NCBI GenBank assembly: GCA_002070185.1
Contig: MWCT01000015.1
Coordinates: 1 to 64,000, forward strand
Direction: 5' to 3'
Length of the DNA stretch: 64,000 nt
Origin: a candidate division BRC1 bacterium ADurb.Bin183
Lineage (GTDB): Bacteria; Sumerlaeota; Sumerlaeia; MWCT01
Shown: positions 23,861-33,469 of the stretch, in pieces
Numbering within the stretch: the first letter of the stretch is position 1
How the letters are laid out: every line of letters begins with the position of its first letter
Translations under genes and position numbers: made by a program
The notes under the pieces: model-generated
Told to the model about the DNA's origin: nothing
The model's input: the letters and a program-made list of their open reading frames with translations, nothing else
The model's database searches: none

Positions 23861-24802
23861 ATGAAAAAATATTATCGGGCGATTATCTTCTTGTTAATCG
23901 CATTTCTTGTTCACGGCTGTATCCAAATTGATTCGCAGGAAATATATTGGATGTTATCAAAAAATAAAAAAGACCTTTATGCCTTGATTATATATCGAGA
24001 TATTTACGCAACAATTGACAAAGACTCCAAAAAATCCGCATCCGAGCAATTAGACTCAAGTGTAAAAGAGATTGAAGAGGATTTTTTCAATGGCAATAAA
24101 ATTTTTATATTATGTAATGAAAAAAAACACGAGTTTGATTTAGAGCCTTATAAAGACGGTTTGCCCGAGTTACCTCGTTCCGGCGAAACAAAAAATGAAT
24201 TCAAATTTTTTAATCATTTGGTTAACAATACAGAAATTCGCGGCGGCGCTCTCTTCAAGGAGAGATCCGAAGATGAAACCTCATCACACGTTTTGTGCGC
24301 TTATCAGGTTATTCGTTTGAAGAATGTTAAAAAATTATTCCCTCTCATGAACGCCCTTCTTTCCGATGCTATAATAAAAGGCGAGCCTTCTAATGAGGAC
24401 TTCCCTCTGTCATTTAACCAATGGCGCGAAATTGCAAAAAAAGGGAATTGGCGTTGGTGCCAAATGGACAAAACCTCTTTTATCGTTAATCTCCCCATGC
24501 ATCAAGATGAGTATTTTTCTTACAGGAATCACATTTTAGGCGATTATGGTTACATCATGGCAAATAATTTTTTTGGCATTATCCAAAAAGCCGACCGCAT
24601 CCAATTGGTGTTGGGAGACCCGCAACTAAAAGTGAATTCTTATAAATATGATATCAATAAACACAATGAATATTCAAACCTTCTGCCGCTTATTGAAAAA
24701 AGCGTTTTTTGGGATGATGAAATAGACCCCCAAGAAATAATTCAGCAATTCACAAAAGACCCTCAAACCTTTTTCAATTCCATGAAAAAGCGCGAGCCAT
24801 AA
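23861..24802 (+). CDS. AT-rich lipoprotein of unknown function
   Basis: This 313-aa protein starts MKKYYRAIIFLLIAFLVHGC, a lipoprotein signal whose lipobox LVHGC gives a lipidated Cys20. The mature part is charged and has no motif I recognise. A DQAF-like pattern is absent, but KNVKKLFPLMNALLSDAIIK and FNQWREIAKKGNWRWCQ look like a folded alpha/beta domain. Codons here are strikingly A/T-rich (many AAA, TTT, AAT) compared with the G/C-ending codons of all neighbours, which suggests recent acquisition or a different expression class. AAAGGAG precedes the ATG and a good promoter lies upstream. It is monocistronic. Confidence 0.8.
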   Translation: MKKYYRAIIFLLIAFLVHGCIQIDSQEIYWMLSKNKKDLYALIIYRDIYATIDKDSKKSASEQLDSSVKEIEEDFFNGNKIFILCNEKKHEFDLEPYKDGLPELPRSGETKNEFKFFNHLVNNTEIRGGALFKERSEDETSSHVLCAYQVIRLKNVKKLFPLMNALLSDAIIKGEPSNEDFPLSFNQWREIAKKGNWRWCQMDKTSFIVNLPMHQDEYFSYRNHILGDYGYIMANNFFGIIQKADRIQLVLGDPQLKVNSYKYDINKHNEYSNLLPLIEKSVFWDDEIDPQEIIQQFTKDPQTFFNSMKKREP

Positions 24803-25034
24803 ATTAGAAAAATAATTGAAAAACGTCCTATTAAATACGGGTTCAGAATTTGATAAATCTCCATTCCCTGTCGGACGATTCGCCCGATTGTCTCTATCAA
24901 ATCTTGGCTCATTCCGCTCTCATTGTTTTTAATAACACCCAAAATTCCGACAACATAAAAACACTGGACAAAGATATATACATTTCTTAGGGTTTATTCG
25001 TTTTTATGACAATTTTTTTAAGCAGGGTGATGTT

Positions 25035-27836
25035 ATGAAAAAGAAACTGCGCGGACATTTTATCCCCAATTCCCATCTCGACCGCGAATGGACGCTCGAT
25101 TTCCAAAAACACCGTTTCTTGCTTGTCCAGTTCATTGACCGACTCCTTGAAATATTTGAAAAAAATCCGGAGTATACTTTCCTCCTCGATTCGCAAACCA
25201 TCCCGCTGGAGGATTACCTTGAAATTCGTCCGGAAAAAGAGGACGCCATCAAAAAATATGTCCGCGCCGGACGCCTCTCCATCGGTCCGTGGTATTCCGC
25301 CCCAGACGGGCAGACCCTCTCCGGCGAATCGCTTGCGCGCAATCTGCTAACAGGCCACCGTCTCGGCGAACGATTCGGCGGCGTTATGAAAATCGGATAT
25401 ACGCCTTTCGGTTTTACGCAGGTCTCCCAGCTCCCGCAAATATACGCCGGATTCGGAATTGACTTCATCTTTTTTTATCGCGGCATCACAAAGCATGAAT
25501 CTCCCTCTGCGGAATTTTTATGGGAATCGCCCGACGGCACGCGCGCCACATGCAGCCGTTTCGGCGAACGCTCCCGATACAATTTTTTCATGGAAGTCTG
25601 GCGTCCGGTCGTATTTGGCGGCGGCATCAACGACCGCATTTTCCAATGGGAAAAAGGCGGCGTTCCTTTCAAACGCGCAGACGCAGCAGCCGAATACGAC
25701 CACTACTTTTTATTGCGCCACCATCTTAAAATCAATAACGATGCGATTGCGCCTTCATGGAAAAAACTCCTTGAATTGGAACTGCCCCACTACACAACGC
25801 ACATCATCCCGCTCATGCAGGGCATGGACACTACCATGCCCGATGAGCTGGAGGCGGAAGTCCTGCGCCGAATTCAAAAACTGCTCGCTCCCGGCGAGGA
25901 GGTATTTTTCAGCACTCTGCCTTTGTATGTCGAAGAACTTAAAAAGGCGCTCAATAAAAAAAATTTGCGCATATTCATGGGCGAAATGCGAATGCCTGGT
26001 CCGCCCTCGCCTTATGTGACCAATCTTGAAAATGTTGTATCCTCGCGCATCCGCCAAAAGGTCAAACAGGCGCGCGCCAGCGCCCTTCTTCAGCGGCTTG
26101 CCGAGCCTTTTTCCGCTATCGTCTTTGCGATGGGCGACCCCTATCCCGCTCCCTTTCTCAACCTTGCGTGGAAATATCTCCTCCAATGCCACCCGCACGA
26201 CACTGCGGCGGGATGCGGGCTCGACCAGATTGAACGGGACAGCCATCACAGGCTGGAGCAGGTCTCGGGAATCTCCCGCGCCCTCCTTGATGAATCGCTC
26301 GGACGGCTGCAGGCTCGCGTGGATACATCAAAAATTTTAAAAGATGAAATCATCATCACAATATTCAACCCGTCGCCGCACCCACGAACTGAGGTTGTGG
26401 ATGTTTTTCTGGACACGCCCCACAATCTTAACATGCCCGATTTTGAAATCCGAACAGCGGAGGGCAAGCCGGCGCGCTGGACTTTTGTCCATCGCAAACC
26501 ATCTGAAAAAACCGTGCGCAATAACACAGACCTCACTATGGCGCTGGTCGGTTGGATGGCGCACGTGCAGATTCTTGCGGAGGATGTCCCGGCATTGGGA
26601 TACAAAACCTTTATCCTCCGCCGCGCCGACGTCATGCCTGCCTCCATGGAAAGAATCGCCCCCAGCGCAACGAGCCTTGAAAACGAATACATCCGAGTTG
26701 ATTTCAACGCCGACGGCACGCTGGATTTATACGACAAAGAAACCTCTTGCATTTTTACCGATCTTCATTACTTTGAGGATCAAGGAGAAAAAGGCACCGG
26801 CTGGGAAAGCCGCCAGCCCGCGTTGGACAAAATCATCAGCAGTAAAGGATGTCCCGTCGAAATTTCGCTTGTGCAAAATACTCCGCTTGCCGCCTCCGCG
26901 CGCGTCCTTTACAAAATGTCCATACCCACCGGCATCATCCACGACGACACATTTCACTATACCCGCCGCGGAGAAAAAGAAGTCCCGTTGGAAATAGAAA
27001 CCACCTTCACCCTGCGCGCCGGATCGCGCCGACTCGAATGCGTCACTCGTTTTGAAAATCGCGCCCGCAACCATCGCCTGCGCGTTTTTTTCCCAACCTA
27101 TTTAATTGGCGCAAAAGAATCGGCTGCCGAAGCCCCCTTTGATGTCGTGCGCCGCCCCATCGAGCGTTCGCCCAAACACCCATACAGCCAGACAGCCAAT
27201 CCCCAATACCCCTGTCTTAGATTTGCCGACATCTCAGACGGCAGCATCGGTCTTGCCATCATCACGGAAGGCATCCACGAATATGAAGCGACAGACGACC
27301 GCTCCCGCGCTCTGGCGCTCACGCTGCTGCGCTCCTTTGAGGTTACCCTATGCACGGTCTCCTACCGCTGGGAGCGCCGCCCGGATCAAATTCTTTCGCA
27401 TCAACTTGGCGCCCATGAAATGCGCTATGCGATTTATTTCCATAAAGGCGATTGGGCAGATGGGCGCGTCATGCAGGAGGCGGAGCATTTTTCTCTGCCG
27501 CTCATCCCGACGCAATCGGGTTCGCTTGACAAGCCGCCCGCGCCCGATGCGGCGCTGCCGCTGGCTTCAAAAGGGTTTTTAGAAATTAACCCGGACGCCC
27601 TCGTTCTTTCCGCGTTCAAACGCGCGGAGGATTCAGACGATCTTATCTTGCGCCTTTATAATCCGACAAAACGCCTCCTTAAAGGCAATGTCAGATTTTT
27701 CCGCCCTGTCAAAAAGGCGCTCATGACAAACATGAACGAGGAGCCGCAGAAGGGCGGCGCAATAAAAATGACCGGCAATCGGATTCATTTTGATGCGCCC
27801 GCGAAAAAGATAATCACAATAAAGCTGGTTTTATAG
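25035..27836 (+). CDS. Glycoside hydrolase family 38 (alpha-mannosidase-like) protein lacking the usual nucleophile
   Basis: This 933-aa protein has the GH38 layout: N-terminal metal-binding barrel, helical bundle and large beta-sandwich C-terminus. Metal ligands H14 and D16 are present in SHLDREW, and H388-D389 in CHPHDTAAG. The segment that in bacterial GH38 enzymes reads GYLPDSFGQ is here GYTPFGFTQ (residues 121-129). The Asp that is both nucleophile and zinc ligand is thus replaced by Phe125. It may be inactive, use another residue, or bind sugars only. No signal peptide is seen. The start follows AGGGTGATG. Its last six bases overlap the convergent PilZ gene. Confidence 0.85.
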   Translation: MKKKLRGHFIPNSHLDREWTLDFQKHRFLLVQFIDRLLEIFEKNPEYTFLLDSQTIPLEDYLEIRPEKEDAIKKYVRAGRLSIGPWYSAPDGQTLSGESLARNLLTGHRLGERFGGVMKIGYTPFGFTQVSQLPQIYAGFGIDFIFFYRGITKHESPSAEFLWESPDGTRATCSRFGERSRYNFFMEVWRPVVFGGGINDRIFQWEKGGVPFKRADAAAEYDHYFLLRHHLKINNDAIAPSWKKLLELELPHYTTHIIPLMQGMDTTMPDELEAEVLRRIQKLLAPGEEVFFSTLPLYVEELKKALNKKNLRIFMGEMRMPGPPSPYVTNLENVVSSRIRQKVKQARASALLQRLAEPFSAIVFAMGDPYPAPFLNLAWKYLLQCHPHDTAAGCGLDQIERDSHHRLEQVSGISRALLDESLGRLQARVDTSKILKDEIIITIFNPSPHPRTEVVDVFLDTPHNLNMPDFEIRTAEGKPARWTFVHRKPSEKTVRNNTDLTMALVGWMAHVQILAEDVPALGYKTFILRRADVMPASMERIAPSATSLENEYIRVDFNADGTLDLYDKETSCIFTDLHYFEDQGEKGTGWESRQPALDKIISSKGCPVEISLVQNTPLAASARVLYKMSIPTGIIHDDTFHYTRRGEKEVPLEIETTFTLRAGSRRLECVTRFENRARNHRLRVFFPTYLIGAKESAAEAPFDVVRRPIERSPKHPYSQTANPQYPCLRFADISDGSIGLAIITEGIHEYEATDDRSRALALTLLRSFEVTLCTVSYRWERRPDQILSHQLGAHEMRYAIYFHKGDWADGRVMQEAEHFSLPLIPTQSGSLDKPPAPDAALPLASKGFLEINPDALVLSAFKRAEDSDDLILRLYNPTKRLLKGNVRFFRPVKKALMTNMNEEPQKGGAIKMTGNRIHFDAPAKKIITIKLVL

Positions 27837-28223
27837 ATTGTGCTCAGTTGAATTGCCTTGAATCAACTGAATCCATTCAAGGGGAAGAGAACCAATAAAC
27901 TTTATGCCCACAAGCGTGTAGCCGTCCGAGATGTTTTTCACCCAGATTACCTTCCCAAGCATCTTGATGCCGCTGCTGTCTTTCGTCAGTTTGAGATATA
28001 TTGAGATAAGAGAGGGGATGGTGAACTCGCCTTTTGCCCGGAAGCAAAGCCCGCCCCCGCTGATATCCAGCAAAGAGCCGAATTGATAGATTGAGAGTTT
28101 TTTCTCCGTGCTCTCATACACATCCAGCGAATACGCCAGCGATACAAAATACTTCATTCGAGCGCATCTGCGCGCTCTGTATGCCTGCTCGGCTGACGTT
28201 TCACACAAACCCGTCGTTGACAT
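27831..28223 (-). CDS. PilZ-domain protein (probable c-di-GMP receptor)
   Basis: This 130-aa protein carries an Arg cluster (RARRCARMKYFVSL) followed by DISGGGLCF, fitting the RxxxR and (D/N)xSxxG signatures of PilZ domains that bind cyclic di-GMP. The rest (LGKVIWVKNISDGYTLVGIKF) is the expected beta-barrel. A stand-alone PilZ protein would act as a diffusible effector on motility, secretion or exopolysaccharide synthesis. The start is supported by AGGAGG 10 bases upstream. It converges on and slightly overlaps the GH38-like gene. No cyclase or phosphodiesterase is in the window. Confidence 0.82.
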   Translation of the reverse strand: MSTTGLCETSAEQAYRARRCARMKYFVSLAYSLDVYESTEKKLSIYQFGSLLDISGGGLCFRAKGEFTIPSLISIYLKLTKDSSGIKMLGKVIWVKNISDGYTLVGIKFIGSLPLEWIQLIQGNSTEHNL

Positions 28224-28419
28224 TTCCCTGTGCCTCCTAAGAATCGGAAAGGCGTCATCAACAGGATGGGAACAGGAACATTAAACCTCCAAACCAAGCT
28301 CCCTGCAAAATACCTTCCCCCAATTTAAAACAAACAAATAAATCCCACATCTAACAGTTCTTCATTAATAAGCAGATTATTTGCATAAACTTTTTTTGTG
28401 CGTCAAGTATAAATGTCAC

Positions 28420-28444
28420 AAAATGTAAAAAGTTTTTACATTTT
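28420..28444. promoter_or_regulatory. Perfect 25-base palindrome upstream of carB
   Basis: The 336-base gap before carB (28224-28559) holds one strong signal. AAAATGTAAAAA (28420-28431) and TTTTTACATTTT (28433-28444) flank a single G, a perfect palindrome with 12-base arms. It lies about 115 bases before the carB start. It could be an operator for a dimeric regulator or, less likely, an AT-only terminator. The rest of the gap is AT-rich with no reading frame. Confidence 0.5.
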
Positions 28445-28559
28445 TCTTCTTAGTGTAATCTTGCTTGCAATCTCCAAATGACGGGAATAACTCTCTTCCT
28501 CGCCAGATTATTGAAAGATAAAAACCTTCGCTAAAACTTAAATTTTTAGGAGCGTCTCC

Positions 28560-31500
28560 ATGCCCAGAAGAAATGATATTCATAAAATACTCATTATCGG
28601 CTCAGGTCCTATTGTTATCGGGCAAGCCTGCGAATTCGACTACTCCGGCACGCAAGCCTGCAAGGCGCTCCGCAAACTCGGTTATCAAATCGTCCTCGTC
28701 AATTCCAATCCCGCCACCATCATGACAGATCCCGGCATGGCGGACGCCACATATATCGAACCGCTCACCGTTGACTCCATCGCAGAAATTATCGAAAAAG
28801 AACGCCCGGACGCCCTCCTGCCTAATCTCGGCGGGCAGACAGGACTCAACCTCTCATCCGAACTCGCCCGCAATGGCGTCCTTGAAAAATTCGGCGTGCG
28901 CATCATCGGCGTGGAACTCGATGCCATCGAACGCGGCGAAAACCGCATCATCTTCAAAGAAACCATGACACGGCTCGGCATTGACATGCCCCGCAGCGCC
29001 CCCGCCTTCAGCGTGGAAGAGGCGGAACGAATCGTTGCGGAACTCGGTTACCCCGTCGTCATCCGCCCCGCCTACACGCTCGGCGGCACAGGCGGAGGGC
29101 TCGTCTATAACCGAGAAGAACTTCAGACTATTGTCGGGCGCGGAATCGCCGCCAGCCTTGCCCATCATGTGCTTGTCGAGGAATCCGTGCTGGGCTGGGA
29201 AGAGCTCGAACTCGAAGTTGTCCGCGATGCTAAAAATCAGATGATCACCGTGTGCTTCATTGAAAATGTTGACCCGATGGGCATCCATACCGGCGACTCC
29301 TATTGCACTGCGCCCATGCTCACCATCGCCCCCGAACTTCAAAAACGCCTGCAGGATTACTCTTATAAAATCGTCGAAGCCATCAACGTCATCGGCGGCA
29401 CGAACATCCAACTTGCCCACAATCCGGAAAACGGGCGCGTCGTTATCATCGAAATCAACCCCCGCACCTCGCGCTCCTCCGCCCTTGCCTCAAAGGCGAC
29501 CGGTTTTCCCATCGCCTTTGTCTCCGCCTTGCTCGCCGCGGGTTTGACCCTTGATGAAATCCCCTACTGGAAAGAGGGCACGCTCGATAAATACAAACCA
29601 TCCGGCGATTATGTTGTGGTCAAGTTTGCGCGCTGGGCGTTCGAAAAATTTCGCGGCGCAGAAGATAAACTCGGCACCCAAATGCGCGCCGTCGGCGAGG
29701 TTATGTCCATCGGCAAAAATTACAAAGAGGCGTTTCAGAAATCCATCCGCTCGCTCGAAATTAAACGATACGGACTCGGCTTTGCCAAAGATTTTAATCA
29801 AAAAACCCTCCCCGAGCTTTTCGGGCTTCTCAAAAATCCCACCAGCGAACGGCAGTTTGTTTTGTATGAAGCGTTGCGCAAAGGCGCGGATATTGATGAA
29901 CTTTACAATCGAACGCGCATCAAAAAATGGTTCCTCCAACAGATGAAAGAACTTGTGGAACTCGAAGAGCTAATCTTAAAACACAAAGGCGCGACGCTGC
30001 CGGACGACCTCCTCATTCAGGCAAAAAAGGACGGCTTTGCCGACCGCTACCTCGCCCAGATTCTCGACGTTTCTGAAGATGAAATACGCAACCGCCGCAT
30101 CGCCCTCGGCATCCAAGAAGGATGGGAGCCCATCCCAGTCAGCGGCGTCGAAAACGCCTCCTACTACTATTCCACCTACAATGCGCCCGATAAAACGCCC
30201 AGCAATAAAAAAAGAAAAATTATGATACTCGGCGGCGGACCCAACCGCATCGGGCAGGGTATTGAATTCGACTACTGCTGCGTCCACTGCGCCTTTGCCC
30301 TGCGCGATGAAGGCATCGAAACCATCATGGTCAATTGCAACCCCGAAACCGTTTCGACCGACTATGACACATCCGATAAACTATACTTTGAACCGCTTAC
30401 AGTTGAAGACGTCCTCAGCATCTACAACAAGGAAAAACCCGAAGGCGTCGTTTGCCAATTCGGCGGTCAAACCCCGCTCAATATCGCCGAGGAACTCGCC
30501 GCCGCCGGCGTTCGCATCCTCGGCACATCGCCCGAAACCATCAACATCGCCGAAGACCGCAACCTCTTCAATAAAATGATGCAAAAACTCGGCATCCCCC
30601 AGCCCGATTCAGGCATGGCGATCTCCGTGGAGGAGGCGCTCACTATCGCCGAACGCATCGGCTACCCCATCATCGTACGCCCCTCATTCGTCCTCGGCGG
30701 GCGCGGCATGGAAATCATCCACGATGATAATATGCTCCGCGAATATGTGACCGCCGCCGCCGCCGTCTGGGCGGATCGCCCCATCCTGATTGACCAATTC
30801 CTCGAAGACGCCCTTGAATCTGAAACTGACGCCATCTCCGACGGCGTGGATGTTTTCATCCCCGCCATCATGGAACACGTGGAGCTCGCAGGCATCCATT
30901 CCGGCGATTCCGCCTGCGTCATCCCGCCTGTCAGCATCCCGGAAAAACACATCAAGACCATCTGCGAATACACGCGGAAAATCGCTCTCGAAATGAAAGT
31001 CGTCGGGCTCATGAATATTCAATTCGCCATCGCCAACGACACCGTTTATATCCTTGAGGCAAACCCCCGCGCCTCTCGAACCGTCCCGCTCGTCTCCAAG
31101 GTCTGCAACATCTCAATGGCGCGCATAGCCACCCAGCTCATCATCGGCAAAAAACTTGCCGACCTTGGTTTGAAAGATAGAAAAATCCAACACTTCGGCG
31201 TTAAAGAATCCGTTTTCCCCTTTAACATGTTCCCGGAAGTTGACCCTGTTCTCGGACCCGAAATGCGTTCCACCGGCGAAGTTCTCGGCATGGCGGATTC
31301 ATTCGGGCTCGCTTATTTCAAGTCGCAAAAAGCGGCGCAGCAAACCCTCCCGCTGAAAGGAACCGCGCTGATTACCATCGCCGACCGCGACAAGGAGAAC
31401 CTCTTCAAAATCGCCGCCGAATACAACCGGCTCGGATTCAAAATCCTCGCCACGCGCGGAACGCATGAAGCGCTCAAACAGAATAACATCCCCTCCGAGC

Positions 31501-31763
31501 CCATCCTGAAAATGCACGAAGGACGCCCCAACATTGCGGACGCCATCAAAAACGGGGAAATCCATCTGGTCATAAACACACCCGCCGGCAAGCAGAGCGA
31601 ATTCGATGACTCCTATATCCGCAAAACCGCCATCAAACACAGAATCCCGTATATCACAACAATCGCAGGCGCGCTCGCAGCCGCGCGCGGAATCGAGGCA
31701 TACCGACGCGGCGCCGCAAAACCCAAAAGCATTCAAGAATACCATAAGGATATCTCAAATTAA
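28560..31763 (+). CDS. carB: Carbamoyl-phosphate synthase large subunit
   Basis: This 1067-aa protein is the full usual length. It makes carbamoyl phosphate from bicarbonate, two ATP and ammonia, for pyrimidine and arginine synthesis. It has two homologous ATP-grasp halves (GSGPIVIGQACEFDYSGTQA at the start and GGGPNRIGQGIEFDYCCVH near residue 558), an oligomerisation region between them and a C-terminal MGS-like allosteric domain (from about 940, LFKIAAEYNRLGFKILATRG). The glutaminase partner carA is not in the window. The start follows AGGAG at 8 bases. Upstream lies a 25-base palindrome that may be an operator. Confidence 0.98.
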   Translation: MPRRNDIHKILIIGSGPIVIGQACEFDYSGTQACKALRKLGYQIVLVNSNPATIMTDPGMADATYIEPLTVDSIAEIIEKERPDALLPNLGGQTGLNLSSELARNGVLEKFGVRIIGVELDAIERGENRIIFKETMTRLGIDMPRSAPAFSVEEAERIVAELGYPVVIRPAYTLGGTGGGLVYNREELQTIVGRGIAASLAHHVLVEESVLGWEELELEVVRDAKNQMITVCFIENVDPMGIHTGDSYCTAPMLTIAPELQKRLQDYSYKIVEAINVIGGTNIQLAHNPENGRVVIIEINPRTSRSSALASKATGFPIAFVSALLAAGLTLDEIPYWKEGTLDKYKPSGDYVVVKFARWAFEKFRGAEDKLGTQMRAVGEVMSIGKNYKEAFQKSIRSLEIKRYGLGFAKDFNQKTLPELFGLLKNPTSERQFVLYEALRKGADIDELYNRTRIKKWFLQQMKELVELEELILKHKGATLPDDLLIQAKKDGFADRYLAQILDVSEDEIRNRRIALGIQEGWEPIPVSGVENASYYYSTYNAPDKTPSNKKRKIMILGGGPNRIGQGIEFDYCCVHCAFALRDEGIETIMVNCNPETVSTDYDTSDKLYFEPLTVEDVLSIYNKEKPEGVVCQFGGQTPLNIAEELAAAGVRILGTSPETINIAEDRNLFNKMMQKLGIPQPDSGMAISVEEALTIAERIGYPIIVRPSFVLGGRGMEIIHDDNMLREYVTAAAAVWADRPILIDQFLEDALESETDAISDGVDVFIPAIMEHVELAGIHSGDSACVIPPVSIPEKHIKTICEYTRKIALEMKVVGLMNIQFAIANDTVYILEANPRASRTVPLVSKVCNISMARIATQLIIGKKLADLGLKDRKIQHFGVKESVFPFNMFPEVDPVLGPEMRSTGEVLGMADSFGLAYFKSQKAAQQTLPLKGTALITIADRDKENLFKIAAEYNRLGFKILATRGTHEALKQNNIPSEPILKMHEGRPNIADAIKNGEIHLVINTPAGKQSEFDDSYIRKTAIKHRIPYITTIAGALAAARGIEAYRRGAAKPKSIQEYHKDISN

Positions 31764-31789
31764 AACCAAAACGCATTCGAGCGATTGAC

Positions 31790-31894
31790 ATGTTCCCGCT
31801 AATTGTGCTCGCCATTGTCTTTATCCTCACAATATTCATGACGTTTTTCGGCGTTCTACTTAAACATATCTCCGCATGTTTTTTGGGGAAATAA
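31790..31894 (+). CDS. Possible 34-aa membrane peptide
   Basis: In the 239-base gap between carB and the M48 peptidase gene, an ATG opens a frame whose product (MFPLIVLAIVFILTIFMTFF and 14 more residues, ending LLKHISACFLGK) is one transmembrane helix with a positive end, the form of many real small membrane proteins. There is no strong ribosome site, only GAG about 10 bases upstream. It could be a small partner of the membrane peptidase downstream, or chance. Confidence 0.35.
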   Translation: MFPLIVLAIVFILTIFMTFFGVLLKHISACFLGK

Positions 31895-32002
31895 AGGGCG
31901 GATAGAAAAACAGGTTGCGCGCCAATTATCGGTTGGTATAAATATTGCTCAATTTATTGTTAATTTCGTGTTTTGATGTTTTTTTGGCGAGGTGATGTTT
32001 TT

Positions 32003-32869
32003 ATGAACCAAGCAAAAACCGCATTACTTATGGCTGCCCTGACCGCCCTGCTTGTCGGCGTTGGGCACATTATTGATATTCGCCTCCAATCCAATGTCTT
32101 TGCCTTCATCTTCCTCATTTTTGGATTGGGAACGAATCTGGTCACCTATTGGTTTTCAGATAGAATTATTTTTGCCCTATATAGGGTGCGCCCAATTCAG
32201 GAACAGCAGGCGCCGGCGCTCTTTAACATGGTCGAACGCCTCTCTCAACGCGCGGGCATTCCCATGCCAAAGATTGGCATCATCCCAGTGGACATACCCA
32301 ACGCCTTTGCCACGGGTCGCAACCCTTCTCATGCCTCCGTTTGCGTCACAGAAGGGATAATGCGCTATTTGCCCCAGCGGGAATTGGAGGGCGTTTTGGC
32401 ACATGAAATCAGCCATGTGAAGCATTATGACACGCTCATCATGACTTTTTGCGCCGCAATTTCGGGCATCATCTCGTTCGTCGGACGTATGGCAATCTGG
32501 TCTCTCCTTCTTGGCGGAGGCGGCAGGGATCGCCGCAACGGTAACGCCCTTGGCGCGCTCTTTGTAATGATTTTAGCTCCGCTGCTTGCGGTAATGATTC
32601 AACTGGCTATCTCGCGTTCGCGGGAATTCAAGGCGGATGATGGCGGCGGACGATTGACAGGAGATCCGGATGCCCTTGCCGATGCGCTGTTGCGTATTGA
32701 AAAATACGCCAGCATGGGCAGCATCCAGTCCGTGCCTGCAACTCAACACATGTTTATCATCAACCCGGCGGCGGGCAATCGGCGCGGAGGCTTCGATTTG
32801 TTCAGCACTCATCCCGCCACGGAAAAGCGGGTGGCGCTTTTGCGCGAGCTGGCGCGCCGCATTGGCTAA
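32003..32869 (+). CDS. htpX: HtpX-like M48 membrane metallopeptidase
   Basis: This 288-aa protein has two N-terminal hydrophobic segments and the zinc motif H134-E135-I-S-H138 (LAHEISHVKH). Two further membrane segments and the third ligand Glu in SREFKADDGG follow. HtpX degrades damaged membrane proteins together with FtsH. The start at 32003 is preferred because GAGGTGAT precedes it and the family begins close to the first helix; an upstream ATG adds 10 odd residues. The gene heads a co-directional group with grpE and dnaJ, making a protein-quality-control cluster. Confidence 0.93.
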   Translation: MNQAKTALLMAALTALLVGVGHIIDIRLQSNVFAFIFLIFGLGTNLVTYWFSDRIIFALYRVRPIQEQQAPALFNMVERLSQRAGIPMPKIGIIPVDIPNAFATGRNPSHASVCVTEGIMRYLPQRELEGVLAHEISHVKHYDTLIMTFCAAISGIISFVGRMAIWSLLLGGGGRDRRNGNALGALFVMILAPLLAVMIQLAISRSREFKADDGGGRLTGDPDALADALLRIEKYASMGSIQSVPATQHMFIINPAAGNRRGGFDLFSTHPATEKRVALLRELARRIG

Positions 32870-32890
32870 TCTTTTTTGATGGTTGGTTGA

Positions 32891-33409
32891 ATGAAAAAAA
32901 GACTTATTAAAAAGAAACAGAAAATGCAGACACTTGCCGAACAGAAAATAATCCAAACGGGGGCGCAATCGGGGGCGGAATCCGCGCAGCCAATGCTTGA
33001 GCAGATTTTGCGTCTTCGGGCGGATTTTGATAATTATAGAAAAAGGATAGAGCGGGAAAAAGAAAGCGCGGCTGACCGCATCCGCATGGGCGTTCTCAAA
33101 GACTTTCTTGAAATCTGCGACTCCCTGCGCCAAGCGGCAGAAAACAAAAGTCCAAACGAAAGCCCGGACGCCGCCGCTTATCGCGAGGGTATGGAGCTGC
33201 TTTTAAAAAAATTCGAAGCCTTTCTGGAAAAGGAGGGTGTCTCACACATAGAAACCGCCGGTTGCCGCTTTGACCCGCGCCTCCATGATGCCGTCATGCT
33301 CGAGGAGGGCGAACCATCCCAATCGGGCACAATCTCCCGCGAACTGCTCAAGGGCTATAAATTTAAAAACGAAGTCCTCCGCCCCGCCCGCGTTTCTGTT
33401 TTCAAATAG
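32891..33409 (+). CDS. grpE: GrpE nucleotide-exchange factor
   Basis: This 172-aa protein has the GrpE long helix (LRADFDNYRKRIEREKESAA), the central four-helix region and the C-terminal beta domain with FDPRLHDAVM and ELLKGYKFKNEVLRPARVSV. It releases ADP from DnaK and works with the DnaJ protein encoded 60 bases downstream. DnaK itself is not in the window. It lies 21 bases after the M48 peptidase gene, probably in the same transcript. The ribosome site is weak. Confidence 0.95.
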   Translation: MKKRLIKKKQKMQTLAEQKIIQTGAQSGAESAQPMLEQILRLRADFDNYRKRIEREKESAADRIRMGVLKDFLEICDSLRQAAENKSPNESPDAAAYREGMELLLKKFEAFLEKEGVSHIETAGCRFDPRLHDAVMLEEGEPSQSGTISRELLKGYKFKNEVLRPARVSVFK

Positions 33410-33469
33410 CATTCGCGAATTTAAGTATTTCGCAACTCATACTTCTATATTCATAATTGGAGTTTTGTT

